NCBI GenBank assembly: GCA_032207245.1
Contig: CM063506.1
Location: 21,373,444-21,437,443 of the forward strand
Direction: 5' to 3'
DNA from: Pardosa pseudoannulata
Lineage: Eukaryota; Arthropoda; Arachnida; Araneae; Lycosidae
DNA length: 64,000 nucleotides
Below are positions 1 through 11,582 of the stretch, one piece after another. The position numbers were made by a program, and so were the translations under genes. The stretch's first letter is position 1. The number at the start of each line of letters is the position of its first letter. The notes under the pieces were generated by a model. That model was given only the letters and a program-made list of their open reading frames with translations. It was not told the origin of the DNA and searched no databases.

Positions 1-680
1 TTCAAAAACAATTTGTTATATTTGAAAATTTATTTTAAGATATCAATTTTATTTAGAGACTTTTTTAAATATTTTCATTTTAAGATACCATAATTTCAGG
101 TAGATAAGCCACCCTGATGTATATATCACGCATGATAATTGATCTAAAAATAATCAATGTTTATCAAATAAATTCTCCAGATGTGTATGCTGATTGCATT
201 AAAATTGACTAAAAGAAAAAGGAAAGTTTATTGGATCATTCCCTCTCCAACAAAGATCCTGTTCTCATTTTTTGAGCAATTACTTTTGCTTGAAGGCAAA
301 TTTTGACTGTTGACACTGATAATTCCTTTTCTCTTTCCCATCGCATGGAAGCTATTCTTCTGACCTGCCTGGGCCAGGCCCTCTAGGTCAGAGTTACTGT
401 GAAGCATGGAAGTAATGAGATTATCAGAAATTTGCACATGATAATGTACTGAAAATACTAAATTAAGTTAAGGCAATGAGAAAATTAAATTTAAAAATTA
501 AGACTAAAAAAAAAGTGGAAGATTCACAAGTTCAGTGAAGGGGATACACGATGCACAACTATTAAGATAAAGTTTAAGTTACACAATAAGTTCAATTACA
601 CTAGCAATACAATTAAATTATATATTTTTTTTTATCATTAAAATACTTAAATTACAGTAAGTAATAAGCTAAGTTTAGCA
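1..680. other. AT-rich sequence, no gene recognised
   Basis: No exon or repeat family is recognised here. A 69-codon open stretch on the minus strand (437-228) has no similarity I can name, and its stop codon overlaps an AATAAA; I do not call it a gene. Confidence 0.5.
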
Positions 681-682
681 AC

Positions 683-1385
683 TCAGATGGAACAGATCCT
701 GGCCAATGCTAGGAGAAAAACTATTGGTTCCTGAGAGCCAATAGAATTTGAGGAGGTCAGAATATGATCCTCCATGTTATGATATGTATGACTGAGAGCT
801 GAGTCGTCCAAACTTTTTATGAAAGTGAGGATTTTGGGCAGACAAGGATGAAAAGTAATTGGCTGCTGAACACCAATGAGAATCAATCTAGATCTCTGCT
901 GAACACGGCCAAGAGCCGCTTAGCATTTGCAGGATTTGCAAGGTCATATTGGGCTAAGTTCAGTAGATGATCAATGCAAATATTTGAATAAAAATTAGTG
1001 GCTAAATTTTTGAGGAATTTTGGAAGAGTGGGGAGATTAATTTCCCTATGGATCTCAGAATTACGATAATACCAAGGTGAATTAGTGATTTGCCTAATGA
1101 TAATGTTTTGAGCAGCAGATAAAGATTTAATATGAGTCTTAGCAGCATATAACCATGCGGGACTTGCATACGTTAATAAAGGACATAAATAAGTTTTATA
1201 AATGAGCATCTTGTTATTAAAATTCAATTTACATTTCGAGTAATTAAGGGGAAGAAGGCACGTTTAGCAGCTTGAATTTTTTCTTAATATTGAGTGTGTG
1301 TTGTTTCCAAGTGAGATTCTTATCAAGTTTTACACCGAGATATTTTACAGTGTTAAACCAAGGGATAGCAGTAATTCTTTTTCCC
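683..1385 (-). mobile_element. Decayed non-LTR retrotransposon (jockey-like) reverse transcriptase C-terminal part
   Basis: On the minus strand, 1385-1245 reads as a stretch with VKYLGVKLDKNLTWKQH, the conserved YLG..LD..L.W.H block after the RT fingers and palm of jockey-clade elements. After a frameshift and a stop, 1227-883 continues with the typical IYKTYLCPLLTYASPAW thumb motif and a LPTLPKFL.. segment. A further shift gives open sequence to about 683. The catalytic FADD part, endonuclease and gag are absent, so this is a 5'-truncated dead copy. No tail or target duplication could be fixed. Confidence 0.8.
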
Positions 1386-3302
1386 TATTGTCCTTTTCTC
1401 TAAATGGTCCGCCAAACCAAGACAGTGTATGACACCAGGTCTACAAAATACAATGCCTCCACACATCATTATTTAGTCAGCTCTAGTGCATTTGCATGGG
1501 AAATCGCTATGGCATGCTACATTGGATTGATATTGTATGGTACAGTATGAAAAAAAAATAAATCAGTTAATAGAGGCACAAGAAAAATGTAGCTAAAAAA
1601 TATTTTAGATGGATACCATGAAAAATAAAAATCCTTCTGGTATGCTGCACTGATAATCCTTTAGTTATCCTTAAGATATACTGCAAATGTTTAATTTCAA
1701 CTTTTAAACACATATCAACCATGGATTATCTACCTAAAAATTACAGTAAAATAATTAATTTTCAAATTAAAGTTAAGGCTTGTAATGATGCAAACTAATT
1801 AAGCTTTAATATAATGCCAAAAAAAAAAAAAAAGATTAAGAAATAGAATAAATAGAAAAGAATCAAATATTTTCAAAATTAACATTTTTAATAAATTGGT
1901 TTAATTTTCAAAAATATTTTTTAACTAATCAATTTTAAAAGTTTTACTTTGTAAAGAAATATTTTCAAATGTAACTATTTACCTAACTATTAATAAATGA
2001 AAAAATTATTTCATAAATACTTTCAACAATTTTAAACAAAAATATAATAAATAAAATCAAATTTAACTTATATAATAATAAAATATTTATTAAAATAATT
2101 AGGATCAATAAATAAGGTATTTTTAAAATGAATAAAATAACTGTAGCATTACATTTACCTAACTATTTTAATAGGCTACAAAAATATGAAAAGGGTAATT
2201 AAAAAATATTTAACTTATAAAATAATCAAAATACAAATAACAAAGATAACAAATAAAATGAAAATCTGTTATAAAAAATAGTTCTATATCTATTTATTTA
2301 TATAAATATTATGTTAAAAAATGGAAATTTATTTTTATATGTAAATTCATAACAAAAAATTCTCTGATGTCAACTATATGTAATCCTTGAAAAAATCCAT
2401 TAACTTCAAAAAACTATAATTTTTTATTTTTATTAATTTACATAAATGAAAAAATTTTTAAATCATATAATTTTATATTTTGTTTCTAAAACATACAATA
2501 AAGAAACAAAGTTAATGATTAATTTTTAAAAAAAAAACGATCAAAACTTGAATATTTCAGTTTTTTCTATTTTCTGTTTTTCTGTACTCCAATATTTTTT
2601 TCTTTTTTATTATTTATCTTATCTTTATTTTTTTTTTATTATTTCAAGCTCTAATTTATCTTCTTTTCTCAATTCAATTGAAACATTGATTTACATTTTT
2701 GAGATCCAATGAGTCAAGAATTTTTAATGTTATATCTTTTTTAATAAATATGTCAAAGTTTATCTATAGCATTTGAGTAATTTATTTCAGTTTATCTTTC
2801 ATGATAAGGTTTTACTTATATTTCTTAATAAATAAATCAAAAGTTTTTTCATTTTTTTCATATTCTTCTTTTTTTCATGCAATATACACAGAATTCTATT
2901 TTTTTTTTTTGCAATTTCGAAGCTTCTCTTTTCATGTGGATCCTTTTCTTCAATCTAATTCCAATGACATTGAAATAACTTTTTTTATTCAAAGGAAATT
3001 TTTTAATGTTTATATATTTTTTTAATTTAATATTTTCTTTATAAAATCTTATCTTCTTCTATGTTGCTGAGATATTAGTTATCAAGAAACTTGGATTCTA
3101 CAGAATACAGTTCTTGACATTGTGACATCCAATGAGTCAAAGCCTTAATTCATGTTAAATTTATGTCTTCTGGTGTTATACAATCAGCCTAAGTCTCTCT
3201 TTTCTCACTATAGTCACTTTGAATTACTATTTTTTTATCTTTATTCAGTTTTTCTCTTTGAGCATGTAACTTGCTTGCTAATCTTAAAAAGTATCATTTT
3301 CT

Positions 3303-3360
<58 letters not shown>

Positions 3361-4034
3361 ATATAATATATATAAATATATTATATATAAATATATATAA
3401 AAATTATATATTTATCTATATATAGAAAATATTTTTAATTTATTTGTCAAAATTGAAAGATAGATATAAACATTTTATATATAGATTCAGTATGACATTT
3501 TAAAATTTAGCTAAGGACAAAAAACAATGAAACAATCAAGAGAGGTTCTTTCTATGGCTTGAAAACTAAGATTTTTTTAGAATTTTTTTTCTTCTGATAA
3601 GGATGTTATGACCTATGTTGTCTGACATCATAAATTGAAGTTTAGAGAAATTTCATGACTTTTGGGGTAATAAAACAAACAGAATGCCTCTTTTATAATT
3701 AAGGGTATGTACATGTATGCCACATAATATACATGTATGCTCTGAAAACAGTCATTTATTAATTTTTTTCCTTGAAAATCCAATATAAAAAAATTATTTT
3801 CTCATCAAATTCTGAAAATCTTTGGAGCTTATACGAACATTTTTTACTGTAAAAAGTTTGTTATTGCCATTAGAGAAAGCATTTTGTTTTAAAAAAAAAA
3901 GTTCATTAAAGAAAGTTATATATAACATGTGGTATAACTTCCATTAAAAAGGAGGATGAAAAAAAACAGGAAGAATATTCAAAATCTTTTGAAAGAAGAA
4001 TATCCTTATTAATACAAGTTATTTTGTAAAATAC
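1386..4034. other. Very AT-rich sequence without genes
   Basis: Long A/T runs and simple-sequence-like DNA. The open stretches on the plus strand (2801-3025, 3152-3400) encode only F/Y/I-rich low-complexity peptides and are not genes. No NPHP4 exon could be recognised here. Confidence 0.6.
3303..3420. repeat. (TA)n microsatellite with imperfect TATA-rich flank
   Basis: An uninterrupted AT dinucleotide run at about 3315-3356 follows three CATA units. It continues as degenerate TATATAAATA-type sequence to about 3420. Confidence 0.9.
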
Positions 4035-4035
4035 A

Positions 4036-4823
4036 TGGTTTCCGCGCACCTGGAAAGTCATGGAAAATCATGGATTTAGACAATGGATTAATTTTGTCAT
4101 GGAAAGTCTTGATTTTTCAAGCAAAATGAATAAAAGTCATCGAAAGTCATGGATCCGGTAAACTACCGATTAAAAAAAAGCATTGAATTGTTTAATTCTA
4201 TTTTTACTTGTCATTTAACTGAAGTTACTGAGTGTGGTATTTATGTATTATGTTATTGACTCGATTGCCAAGTAAAATTTGTGCACCAAGGAAACTCAAA
4301 GCAAGAAAGCTTAATGGGTGGGTAAATGTATATTATTCTGGTTTTTCTTAAATTGTAGATTAAAATTTTTATATAATAATATTTTTTAATAAAAAATTAG
4401 TTAAGATTTTTGCACAAATATAATTATCTCTAGTGATATTGTATATAAACATTATAGGGTTATATTTGGCTATTATTCATGGTCACCTGGATAATACCAA
4501 AGTACCCTGAATTCAAATTGGAAACATTTTGATTGAAAAATTGCTATATGATTAAACTTAGGTATGTAGATACAACAATTTATTTTTATGTATGTGAGTT
4601 TATTAACACTTATAAAGTAAGTTTATAGTTTTTTTATGATAAAATTCCTGTAATTTCTCTAAAAGCATATATTTTATTTGTATGTAAATCAGAAGTTTTA
4701 TTCATATATACTTTTAACGAAAGCTTTTTAAAGTCATGGAAAATGATCCGCTAAATCAGGGAAAGTCATGAAAAGTCATGGATTTGAAAAATTTTATTTT
4801 GGCAGATACCCTGAAAATACCAA
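4036..4823. mobile_element. Candidate TIR element with GGAAAGTCATGGA-rich ends
   Basis: Both ends carry several copies of the word AAAGTCATGGA (4051-4152; 4735-4785). The outermost sequence TTTCCGCGCACCTGG on the left is loosely matched by the reverse complement of the right end, TATTTTCAGGGTATCTGCC. Such CATGGAAAGTC repeats occur in many animal genomes. The interior is AT-rich with no ORF, so it would be non-autonomous. Borders and class are uncertain. Confidence 0.45.
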
Positions 4824-5205
4824 ATATAATTGATTAATGAGTACTGTTATTAGTTTAGTGACTATTTAATCACTTTTTTCACTAGTTTTGTAGCTGTGGT
4901 CCATGCTGAGCCCTGTATTATATCTATTTAAGGATAAAAAATTATTAACAATATTTTGGGACAATACAATATTATTAAATCTTTTCAAACCTAATAGTGA
5001 ATGAATACTAAACAATACTAATAGAAAACAACAGAAAATCATTCTAGTTGAAATATATTACTTAAATTACTAACCATACTATAGGAAAGTCAGACTGGGT
5101 AAAGTCGCACTAAGCAAGGTATTTTTGTGCTGAGTTTATTCTGTGGACCTGCTAATACTTAGAAATATATTGATACATTTAATTTTTTTTTATAGGCATT
5201 TTCAG

Positions 5206-5331
5206 ATAACTATGGTGAATCAAGCCTTAGAACTTGTTCTTCAATCCTGGCTGTTAGTTCTCACTTGTCAAAAGCCATATGTTTCAAAAGCATTTCAAGT
5301 CCATTTAACTACTGGGAAAGAAGCAACTAAG
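5206..5331 (+). CDS. NPHP4: Nephrocystin-4, penultimate coding exon
   Basis: Open exon reading ITMVNQALELVLQSW... to ...HLTTGKEATK (42 codons). The acceptor is TTTTCAG just before 5206 (an alternative AG lies at 5194-5195). The donor is AAG|GTAGCA, with GT at 5332-5333. Phase is 0 at the 3' end and joins exactly to the next exon. The W..VL.C..P..SKAF....L..G pattern followed by a KRITYxNPY junction matches the C-terminal region of nephrocystin-4. In animals NPHP4 is a scaffold of the ciliary transition zone, working with NPHP1 and RPGRIP1L. Earlier exons, more than a thousand residues in the usual protein, were not found and should lie mainly upstream of the window. Confidence 0.8.
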
Positions 5332-6830
5332 GTAGCATTTTATGGATTACTTGACAAAAGTTTACAATATAATGAAAAAATGAAGTATCTAGATCAGTAG
5401 TTTCCAACCTGAAAGGTGCACCCACTGTGGGAAGGCACCAAAAATAAGTTTAAAGCATGACTATTACCATATAGTTTAATCCTATTGTAGCAAACTATCT
5501 GCAGACAGAATAAATGTTCACTATAACCGAAGGTTTATTATACCTGATTTTATTAAAACATTAAAATTTCCTAGCATTTGAAGTAGTTTCATTAGGAACA
5601 ATCATTATAGTGTATAATTTATATTAAGTTACATAAACATACATACATCAAATTAATTTATATAAAAAAAGCGATAAATGAATTTTCTTATTTTGTTTTT
5701 GCAATACATAATTACAATATACAATTTTGTTTAATTATAAAAATATTATTTGTGTATTTCCTTCCAATTTTTCATATTTCATTCATTTATAATCAGAAAA
5801 ATAAAGTCGGGTCATTTGTTATGGTAGAAATAGGTATGTATTAAGTGAAGTTGTTTAGTGTAATTACCTGAATAGCAGTTTATCACATATTTATAAAGTA
5901 AAAGAGTTTTAAAGTATTGCATTTATTATTTAATTTTGTTTTACATTTAGTTTTGCACATTATTTTTTTTATCAATGATTTGAAAATATTCCATGGTTTT
6001 TTTGTATATTTTTTCATAGAAAAAAAAATTATTTAGAATGTTTGCAGCTTCTTTCACACCAGAGATTGATATATAAGTTTAAAAATGTTGTCTTTCAAGA
6101 TTCTAATGTGTACATAATGTAAAAATGCCTTTTAAAAATTGAAAAAATTCTGAAATTGAAATTTTCTATGCAATGATTGAACTTTTATTTTCATAGTTAT
6201 AAAGATGTTATAACATTAGTTAAACAGCTTATCTGCAACCAGTAAAGGAATATTTAATTTATATCATACTAAAAAATATTTCATTGTTTTGTAAATACTT
6301 TTTTTACACATTTTAATACTGCAATGACCTTTCACCAGATATCTGATATAGACAAATAAATATATTGTGATAATATTTCTATTTTAAATGTTGACTTTAT
6401 TTTTGTGTCTTTATAAATTGTAATATCAGATGACAATAAATTTTGGCTAAATTTTGTGACAATATAAAGCAATATATTTTTGTTTATTTGTTTATTATAT
6501 ATAGTTTGTCTAATCAAAAAGTTATCTAGTTATACTATCTTATTTACAAATCTTTTCAACATAGTAGTTTGACTGAGCCCTTAACAAAATTGGGTCCTAG
6601 ACAGTTGTTTCATTTGTCTATACAATGATCTGGACTCTGGTTTGTTATGAACAAATGGCATTAACTTAAATGTTGCAAGATGTCAACAATCAATAAAACC
6701 ACCGTTAAAGCTCACTGTGTAAATGGCATCAATATTTGGTATGTTACATATCTGCAAAGTGATTCAGAGGGTTAAATATTTCATAAATTCAATGATTTTC
6801 TTTTTAAGATATTCCTGTTTCTCTTTTCAG
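5332..6830 (+). other. NPHP4 last intron
   Basis: A 1.5-kb AT-rich intron bounded by GT (5332) and AG (6829-6830, preceded by a pyrimidine tract TTTCTCTTTTC). At 5395 the word CAGTAGTTTCCAACCT resembles a hAT-type terminus, but no matching opposite end was seen. Confidence 0.7.
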
Positions 6831-7067
6831 CGAATAACATATGCTAATCCTTATAATCAAGACAGAACATTTGTACTTCATTCTAGTCATCCACATCTTC
6901 TGCACTTGCGAGAAAGTAAATTTTGTGTACCAATGGGGAAGACTTATTGCATTGGATTATACTTTCTTCCTCAAGAACATGTTTTTGTAGAAACCCTTTT
7001 CTTGTACTTGAATGATATGGCAGATAAAAATGAAGAAACCTATTGTATTAAAGTTATCTGCCAGTAA
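6831..7067 (+). CDS. NPHP4: Nephrocystin-4, C-terminal exon
   Basis: 78 codons from RITYANPYNQDRTF to ...CIKVICQ and a TAA stop at 7065-7067. Recognisable blocks are RITY.NPY...R.F.L.S.HP.LL..RE..F.V..G.TY.IGL.F.P, then a YLND..DKNEE..C.KV..Q ending, which is the known C-terminus of nephrocystin-4, an immunoglobulin-like/MSP-like fold. It is in phase with the 5206-5331 exon. The polyadenylation signal lies 76 bases downstream. No frameshift or stop interrupts it, so the gene appears functional at this end. The next gene on the same strand is XPNPEP3. Confidence 0.93.
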   Translation, partial: RITYANPYNQDRTFVLHSSHPHLLHLRESKFCVPMGKTYCIGLYFLPQEHVFVETLFLYLNDMADKNEETYCIKVICQ

Positions 7068-7142
7068 TTTTTCAGTGCCAATTATAAGTATTTATTAGTC
7101 AAAAACTAGTCTGATTTATATGTAATTAAAAGTCTTAGCTTT

Positions 7143-7148
7143 AATAAA
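7143..7148 (+). promoter_or_regulatory. Polyadenylation signal of NPHP4
   Basis: AATAAA 76 bases after the stop codon, the first canonical signal in the 3' flank. Confidence 0.7.
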
Positions 7149-7893
7149 AAAATATTTTATTGAATAATTTTTCATTTTGTTGGACTTCATTCCTTTACTT
7201 TATCATTATTTTGCTCAATATATAGTTATAGCTTGAAATAAATAAGGACAAAAAGTTTTAAAACTGGTTCTTTTTTATCAAGATTATAAATGAATCTTGC
7301 TATAACAATATACAATGTGTGCAACAACATATATATACAATAACAACATATACAATATATAAAATGCGTGGCTTACAATATATACAAACTTCAGTTTGAC
7401 TGTATATATTGTAAGACATGCATTTTTAGTTAAATTTTAATAAATCACTGATTTCATGCTTAGTATCAACTTCATTTCCATATTACAAAACAAATAATTG
7501 TTCATAAACTACAAGTAGCAGATTATGTTTCAATGCATATCAATATAATGTTGTGAGCTTATGGGTTCACAGATTAAATAGACTTTGAAAGACAAAGCAA
7601 AACAAGAGATGATTGAAATTCTTAAATAAGCAGTAATGCAGATCAGTATTACTAATTAGAAAATAATCCTTACTCAGCATAAGAACACAGTAAATTACAA
7701 TACAACAGGCATGGCATTTTATCATACTCCTAAGTATAGAGCTCCTTAATTCAGGCTTGCTCTGAACAGGTCACAACTGAATTGATTAACAAGCTTGGAC
7801 CTTCTTTTTACAGGGTTGAAGAACTTTCTGGGCACAGAATATTCTAGATCTACTAAACTCACTAAACCGTTGCCAAATTTGTGAAAATAATTA

Positions 7894-8862
7894 CCGTATA
7901 TTTGAAAATATAAGTCGAGGGTACGATTTTCCTTCAAAAATTTACCCAGAGTTCAAAACCCGTATACAAGCCGAAGTGGAAAAAAAAACGAATTCTAGGA
8001 CGTTCAAATATGTCACCAAGTAGCCAAGAATATCGTCAAGCAGGTAAAGTGGGGAAAATATTTTACGATCAAGTTGCTTTAAATTAAAACTTTAGACCAA
8101 AGCTTCTCAAACCTTTTTCGCTTCAACATCCAATTGAAATACAGCAGAGGTAGAGGATCGGTTGAACCTCGAGATAAATACAAGGACATATCCTAGCACG
8201 TTTCGAAAGTGACGAGGAAAAACAACTTACATTTTAAATTTTAACTAACTTCATGCGTCTTAGTTAATTTCACAATTGACACTATCTAGATTACAGCCGC
8301 GAAGCACGGTTTGATATCGCGATGCTACCATGCGACCAATAGCATTTTTACTTAGGTTGGTTGGTTGTTTGAAATTTAGTGGCGCTAATTCCTCAAGGGA
8401 CAAACTGCGTCAAACAAGAGCATTTTTACTTAGACGCTAACGAAAAGCTTCAATTCTGGAAACCTTATATAAAGATACCTTTTTCTTAAATTCAGTAGAA
8501 TTATGTTTATTAGAAGATTAGCCGATCCACTACCATTATAGTACTGTTGTTTTGGAGGGATTATAACACAGATAAGAGTCATTTTAAATTTATTTTTCAA
8601 TTTTTATGTTTTCTTCTTTCAAATTTTTTACAAGAATTTTTTACTTTTACTTTATGCATTTTATTTTTTGTTCTTTACTATTTTTTTAACCGTTTCGTTA
8701 ATTTTTGCCTCTTTGGTGACGTTTAGTCGCCAACGGCAAAAACACCTTGCCAAAAAACACATGTATTGCATCTGTTCCATGGACTCGTATATAAGCCGAT
8801 ACTCCCATTTTAGGTCTTTCAAAATCCCCAAAAATTGTCGGCTTATACATAGAAATATACGG
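7894..8862. mobile_element. TIR transposon (TA target), non-autonomous Tc1/mariner/pogo-type
   Basis: The left end CCGTATATTTGAAAATATAAG(T)CGA and the reverse complement of the right end CCGTATATTTCTATGTATAAG(C)CGA form inverted repeats with TATAAGYCGA subtermini. Both are flanked by TA (7892-7893 and 8863-8864). The ~970-bp interior has no intact transposase. A minus-strand open stretch (8891-8661) with RWRLNVTKEAKINETVKK could be a transposase N-terminal relic. CCGTATATTT..TATAAGCCGA ends of this kind are widespread in invertebrate DNA transposons. Confidence 0.75.
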
Positions 8863-9194
8863 TAGTTGTCAATATCTCGCCAATTTAACAAATTACCATA
8901 GACGCATTATGTAAATACTAGGCATACCAGTGGTCCCGAATCGAGGTATTTTCTCATACCAAATTCTTGCCTCCTCTGGGCAAAGACATTCATAACATAG
9001 GGAATATAGATTATAAATTACAAAAATACATCAACAAATTTTACTCATCAATTTTAATTTCAAAATAAACATATCAAGACAATGGTATGTTTAAGCTTTA
9101 ATAATTATTATCAAAATAAAGGACTAGCTAATCATAATGTACTATCAGAGGTCTATAATTAGCTCATTTTCTTATGTGTACTATAACGCAGTTC

Positions 9195-9725
9195 AGTCTT
9201 TTAACTGCATAAAGTCCATCCCAAGGTGATTGCTACATTAGGAAAAGTTCTTTTCGTCTAATTGCATCCCAACCCAAATCTTGTCACCTTCTTTAAATGC
9301 ATGTGCTGTAGCTTTTGTGCCGTATCAGTTCTTCTCAGTCGCAATGTTAACCCGTTGTCATGTATGCTTTCCATCCGATTCTGTTTATTCTTAACATATT
9401 CTTCAGGAGAAAGTGCTCATATCCGGAACTTCGCCGAATAGTTTGGTTTGGTTGAAAAAACTACGGTCTATTTTTTTGTTGCGTGAATGCTAATGAAACC
9501 GGTACCTACTGCTTAAAGCCCATTCTGAATCGATTACATTGCGAACATCCCTGCCAGTAGTGAGCTCCGCCGAATAAGAGATCACAGGGTAGACGGAAAT
9601 CACAACCAAAGAGTATCTGGGATGGTGTGGTGCCAGTCGTTTGGACGGCACTTCGATAGACAAGTAGGAACAGAAGTAGTTTCCCGTTCCAGTCTAGGTG
9701 GTTCTTTGAAACGAGTAGTGACTGG
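9195..9725 (-). mobile_element. Ty3/Gypsy pol remnant (integrase C-terminal part), split by a SINE
   Basis: Minus-strand reading 9725-9565 contains LFLLVYRSAVQTTGTTPSQ followed by LFGCDFRLPCDLLFG. These are the hallmark integrase C-terminal blocks (AYRS..H..TG.TP..LLFGR..RLP.D) of Gypsy elements. Removing the SINE insertion at 9441-9567 joins LLFG to EVPDMSTFSPEEYVKNKQNR and then LRLRRTDTAQKLQHM (9440-9195), the next part of the same polyprotein. Only this fragment remains; no LTR is visible at either side. Confidence 0.85.
9441..9567 (-). mobile_element. SINE family A copy, 5'-truncated, inserted in Gypsy pol
   Basis: The plus strand starts with the complement of the family tail (GTTTGGTTTGG) and runs through ...GCTAATGAAACCGGTACC TACTGCTTAAAGCC..., ending in the GAACATCCCTGCC segment; the tRNA-like head is lost. 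The flanking direct repeat CGCCGAATA lies at 9432-9440 and 9568-9576 (up to 12 bp with one mismatch). Removing the SINE and one repeat restores the Gypsy reading LLFGEVPD. Confidence 0.88.
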
Positions 9726-9739
9726 TTATTCAAAATGGT

Positions 9740-10185
9740 TCGATTATACTTTTCTACCCTACCACAGAATAGAGATCGTCAATTATGAAAAACTATTGTT
9801 GGGAGTTTCTGTATTTTTTGTCTTAACTGTGGTAGTTTTGATATTTTTGTTATTTATAATATTTTTAAAAAACTCTCCAAAACTTTTCTTTCCCATTATC
9901 TTTTTTCTATATAATTTAATAGTTCTTAAACTAAAATTATTTATTTTTTTTTATGTTCAGAACAACTTTAATTTTAAACTTATAAATTTAATTTTTTTTA
10001 TTATTTTTCTACTTATTTGAAACCTATACCAAGTTAAAGAACTTCTAAATACTGGTTAATAATATTCTACTAATTCTCCTTTTTCTCAAGTAGTTCTGAA
10101 GTTATATATTTTTTACTTTATCGTTTATGTAGTATGGGGAAAATATTTTAAACAACAACAAAAAAAAAATCAACTTAGGTCTTTT
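9740..10185. other. AT-rich low-complexity stretch
   Basis: T-rich DNA. The open reading on the plus strand encodes only an F/L/I-rich peptide. No gene recognised. Confidence 0.5.
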
Positions 10186-10437
10186 GTGCTGAAGAGAAAA
10201 GCCGAAGCTCCTTGCGTACCAGTGGTGAACAGGAGGAGTTCGCAAAGGGAAATTCTCCCTAATTTTGCTGAAGGAATAATTTCCGGCGGACGCAAGAGAG
10301 ATGTGAACTGGAGAGGGGCGGGGTCTACGCGAGTCTCAGAATTGTCAGATGGCATGATCTCAGTTCAGAATTTCCAAGTCAAGCCATTGCTGGTCTCATG
10401 TTCCGGCAAGCCAACATGTGACAGTATCCAGTAGAGA
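10186..10437 (+). other. Unassigned higher-GC block, possible Tc1-like N-terminal relic
   Basis: An 82-codon open stretch in a block clearly richer in G+C than its surroundings. In a different frame about 10345-10430 gives DLSSEFPSQAIAGLMFRQAN, faintly like the DL..FERG.I.GLR.AG start of Tc1 transposases. This is too weak to name. No splice context makes it a host exon. Confidence 0.25.
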
Positions 10438-10921
10438 TATACTTATATCCCCTGATTAGCCTAACCAACTTGAAAATAATTTGATCAATACATCTAGGAT
10501 CTTTGGTCAGTTCTTTAAATATCGGTTGGAGCTCCTGTTCTCTGTTACAGTTGACAGTATGATCGAGAGTTTAGCAATGTTCCGATTTAAAGATGGAACA
10601 GCATTTATGATGCTGATTTTATATAAATGGTGTCTCTAAAAACACCACTATCTCCTCTTCCCGTATTCGAACGGCTTTCATCTATATAGATTGTTAATGT
10701 CCTGTCTGGGATATCATTAATGACTTCAAGGATAAACTATCTGAGTTATTCCGGATAGTAATCATGATTGGTTCCACCAGACAACATCCCCCCCCCCCCG
10801 TAGTCAACATGTTTAAAGATGCAACAAGGGCGAAACAACTCAAATGAATAGATATGTCTCAACGTTAATCAGAAAAAATTCCGTTTCCAAATATAATTAT
10901 GTCAACTGTCTCACTTAAAAC

Positions 10922-11055
10922 GTTGGTTAATTATCCACTTTAATTAATATGAAAGATAGAAGTTCACGCTGGTTACTTGTCCACTTTAATTAAAATGAAA
11001 GACAGAGGTTCACGTTGGTTAACTTGTCCACTTTAATTAAGATAGAGGTTCTCTT
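10922..11055. repeat. Short tandem repeat, three ~45-bp units
   Basis: Three imperfect copies of GTTGGTTAACTTGTCCACTT followed by TAATTAAnATGAAAGAnAGAGGTTCAC; the third copy is truncated in the middle. Confidence 0.8.
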
Positions 11056-11409
11056 ATAACAACCAAGACTTTTAAGTTTATTGAGGTACTTATAAGTACC
11101 CCCAATAAACTATTTCTATATATAGAAATAGGCTTCAAATCTCAGAAGGCTTTTCTGTCAGTTTAAAAATTCTTTAAAACAATTAAATTTTTAGTCTTTT
11201 TTCTTTTTATACTATACAGTTAAAATACAACATTAGTTGGAGAAACTGCTTAATCTTTAAGTATTACTACTTTCAGATAACAACGTAAGTTTATCAAAGG
11301 ATTTCTAAAAGTAATATATGTCATGACTTTAATCTGTTCGTTATATTTCGTGAAATTTCTGATTAGTATAAACATTCGAATGAATCGCAAGCATAATCGA
11401 ATATTTTAC

Positions 11410-11463
11410 ATGGCAACCATGCTTGCCGGTAGGGTTGCTATGTTATGGTGGACGTGTTTGTAA
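11410..11463 (+). promoter_or_regulatory. Upstream ORF in the XPNPEP3 leader
   Basis: ATG at 11410 opens a 17-codon frame (MATMLAGRVAMLWWTCL) that stops at 11461-11463, just 2 nt before the predicted XPNPEP3 start at 11466. If the transcript begins upstream of 11410, this uORF would control access to the main start by reinitiation or leaky scanning. The transcription start is unknown, so the role is inferred. Confidence 0.4.
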
Positions 11464-11465
11464 AC

Positions 11466-11481
11466 ATGTGGTTCCGAATGG
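11466..11481 (+). CDS. XPNPEP3: Xaa-Pro aminopeptidase 3, predicted coding exon 1 (16 nt)
   Basis: The long exon that follows is open upstream but has no in-frame ATG before the conserved domain, so the start must be spliced on. ATG TGG TTC CGA ATG G at 11466-11481 is followed by GTAGGT. It joins in phase across a 101-bp intron to GT ACT TTG after TTTGCGTAG at 11582. The product begins MWFRMGTLVSPFKSRK, which is basic and hydrophobic without acidic residues, as expected for a mitochondrial presequence. A cDNA end would settle it. Confidence 0.6.
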
Positions 11482-11582
11482 GTAGGTAGGAATTTATTTC
11501 TCTATTTTTACGTGTGTCATTTCATAGTAAATGCAAGTTTAAATCATAAAATTGTAATGTAATATTTTTTTTCTTTGCGTAG

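Noticed and set aside
228..437. Minus-strand 69-codon frame as a host exon
   Set aside because: No recognisable domain and no convincing acceptor; open by chance is as likely.
5395..5450. hAT element in the NPHP4 intron starting CAGTAGTTTCCAACCT
   Set aside because: No matching inverted end or 8-bp duplication could be found.
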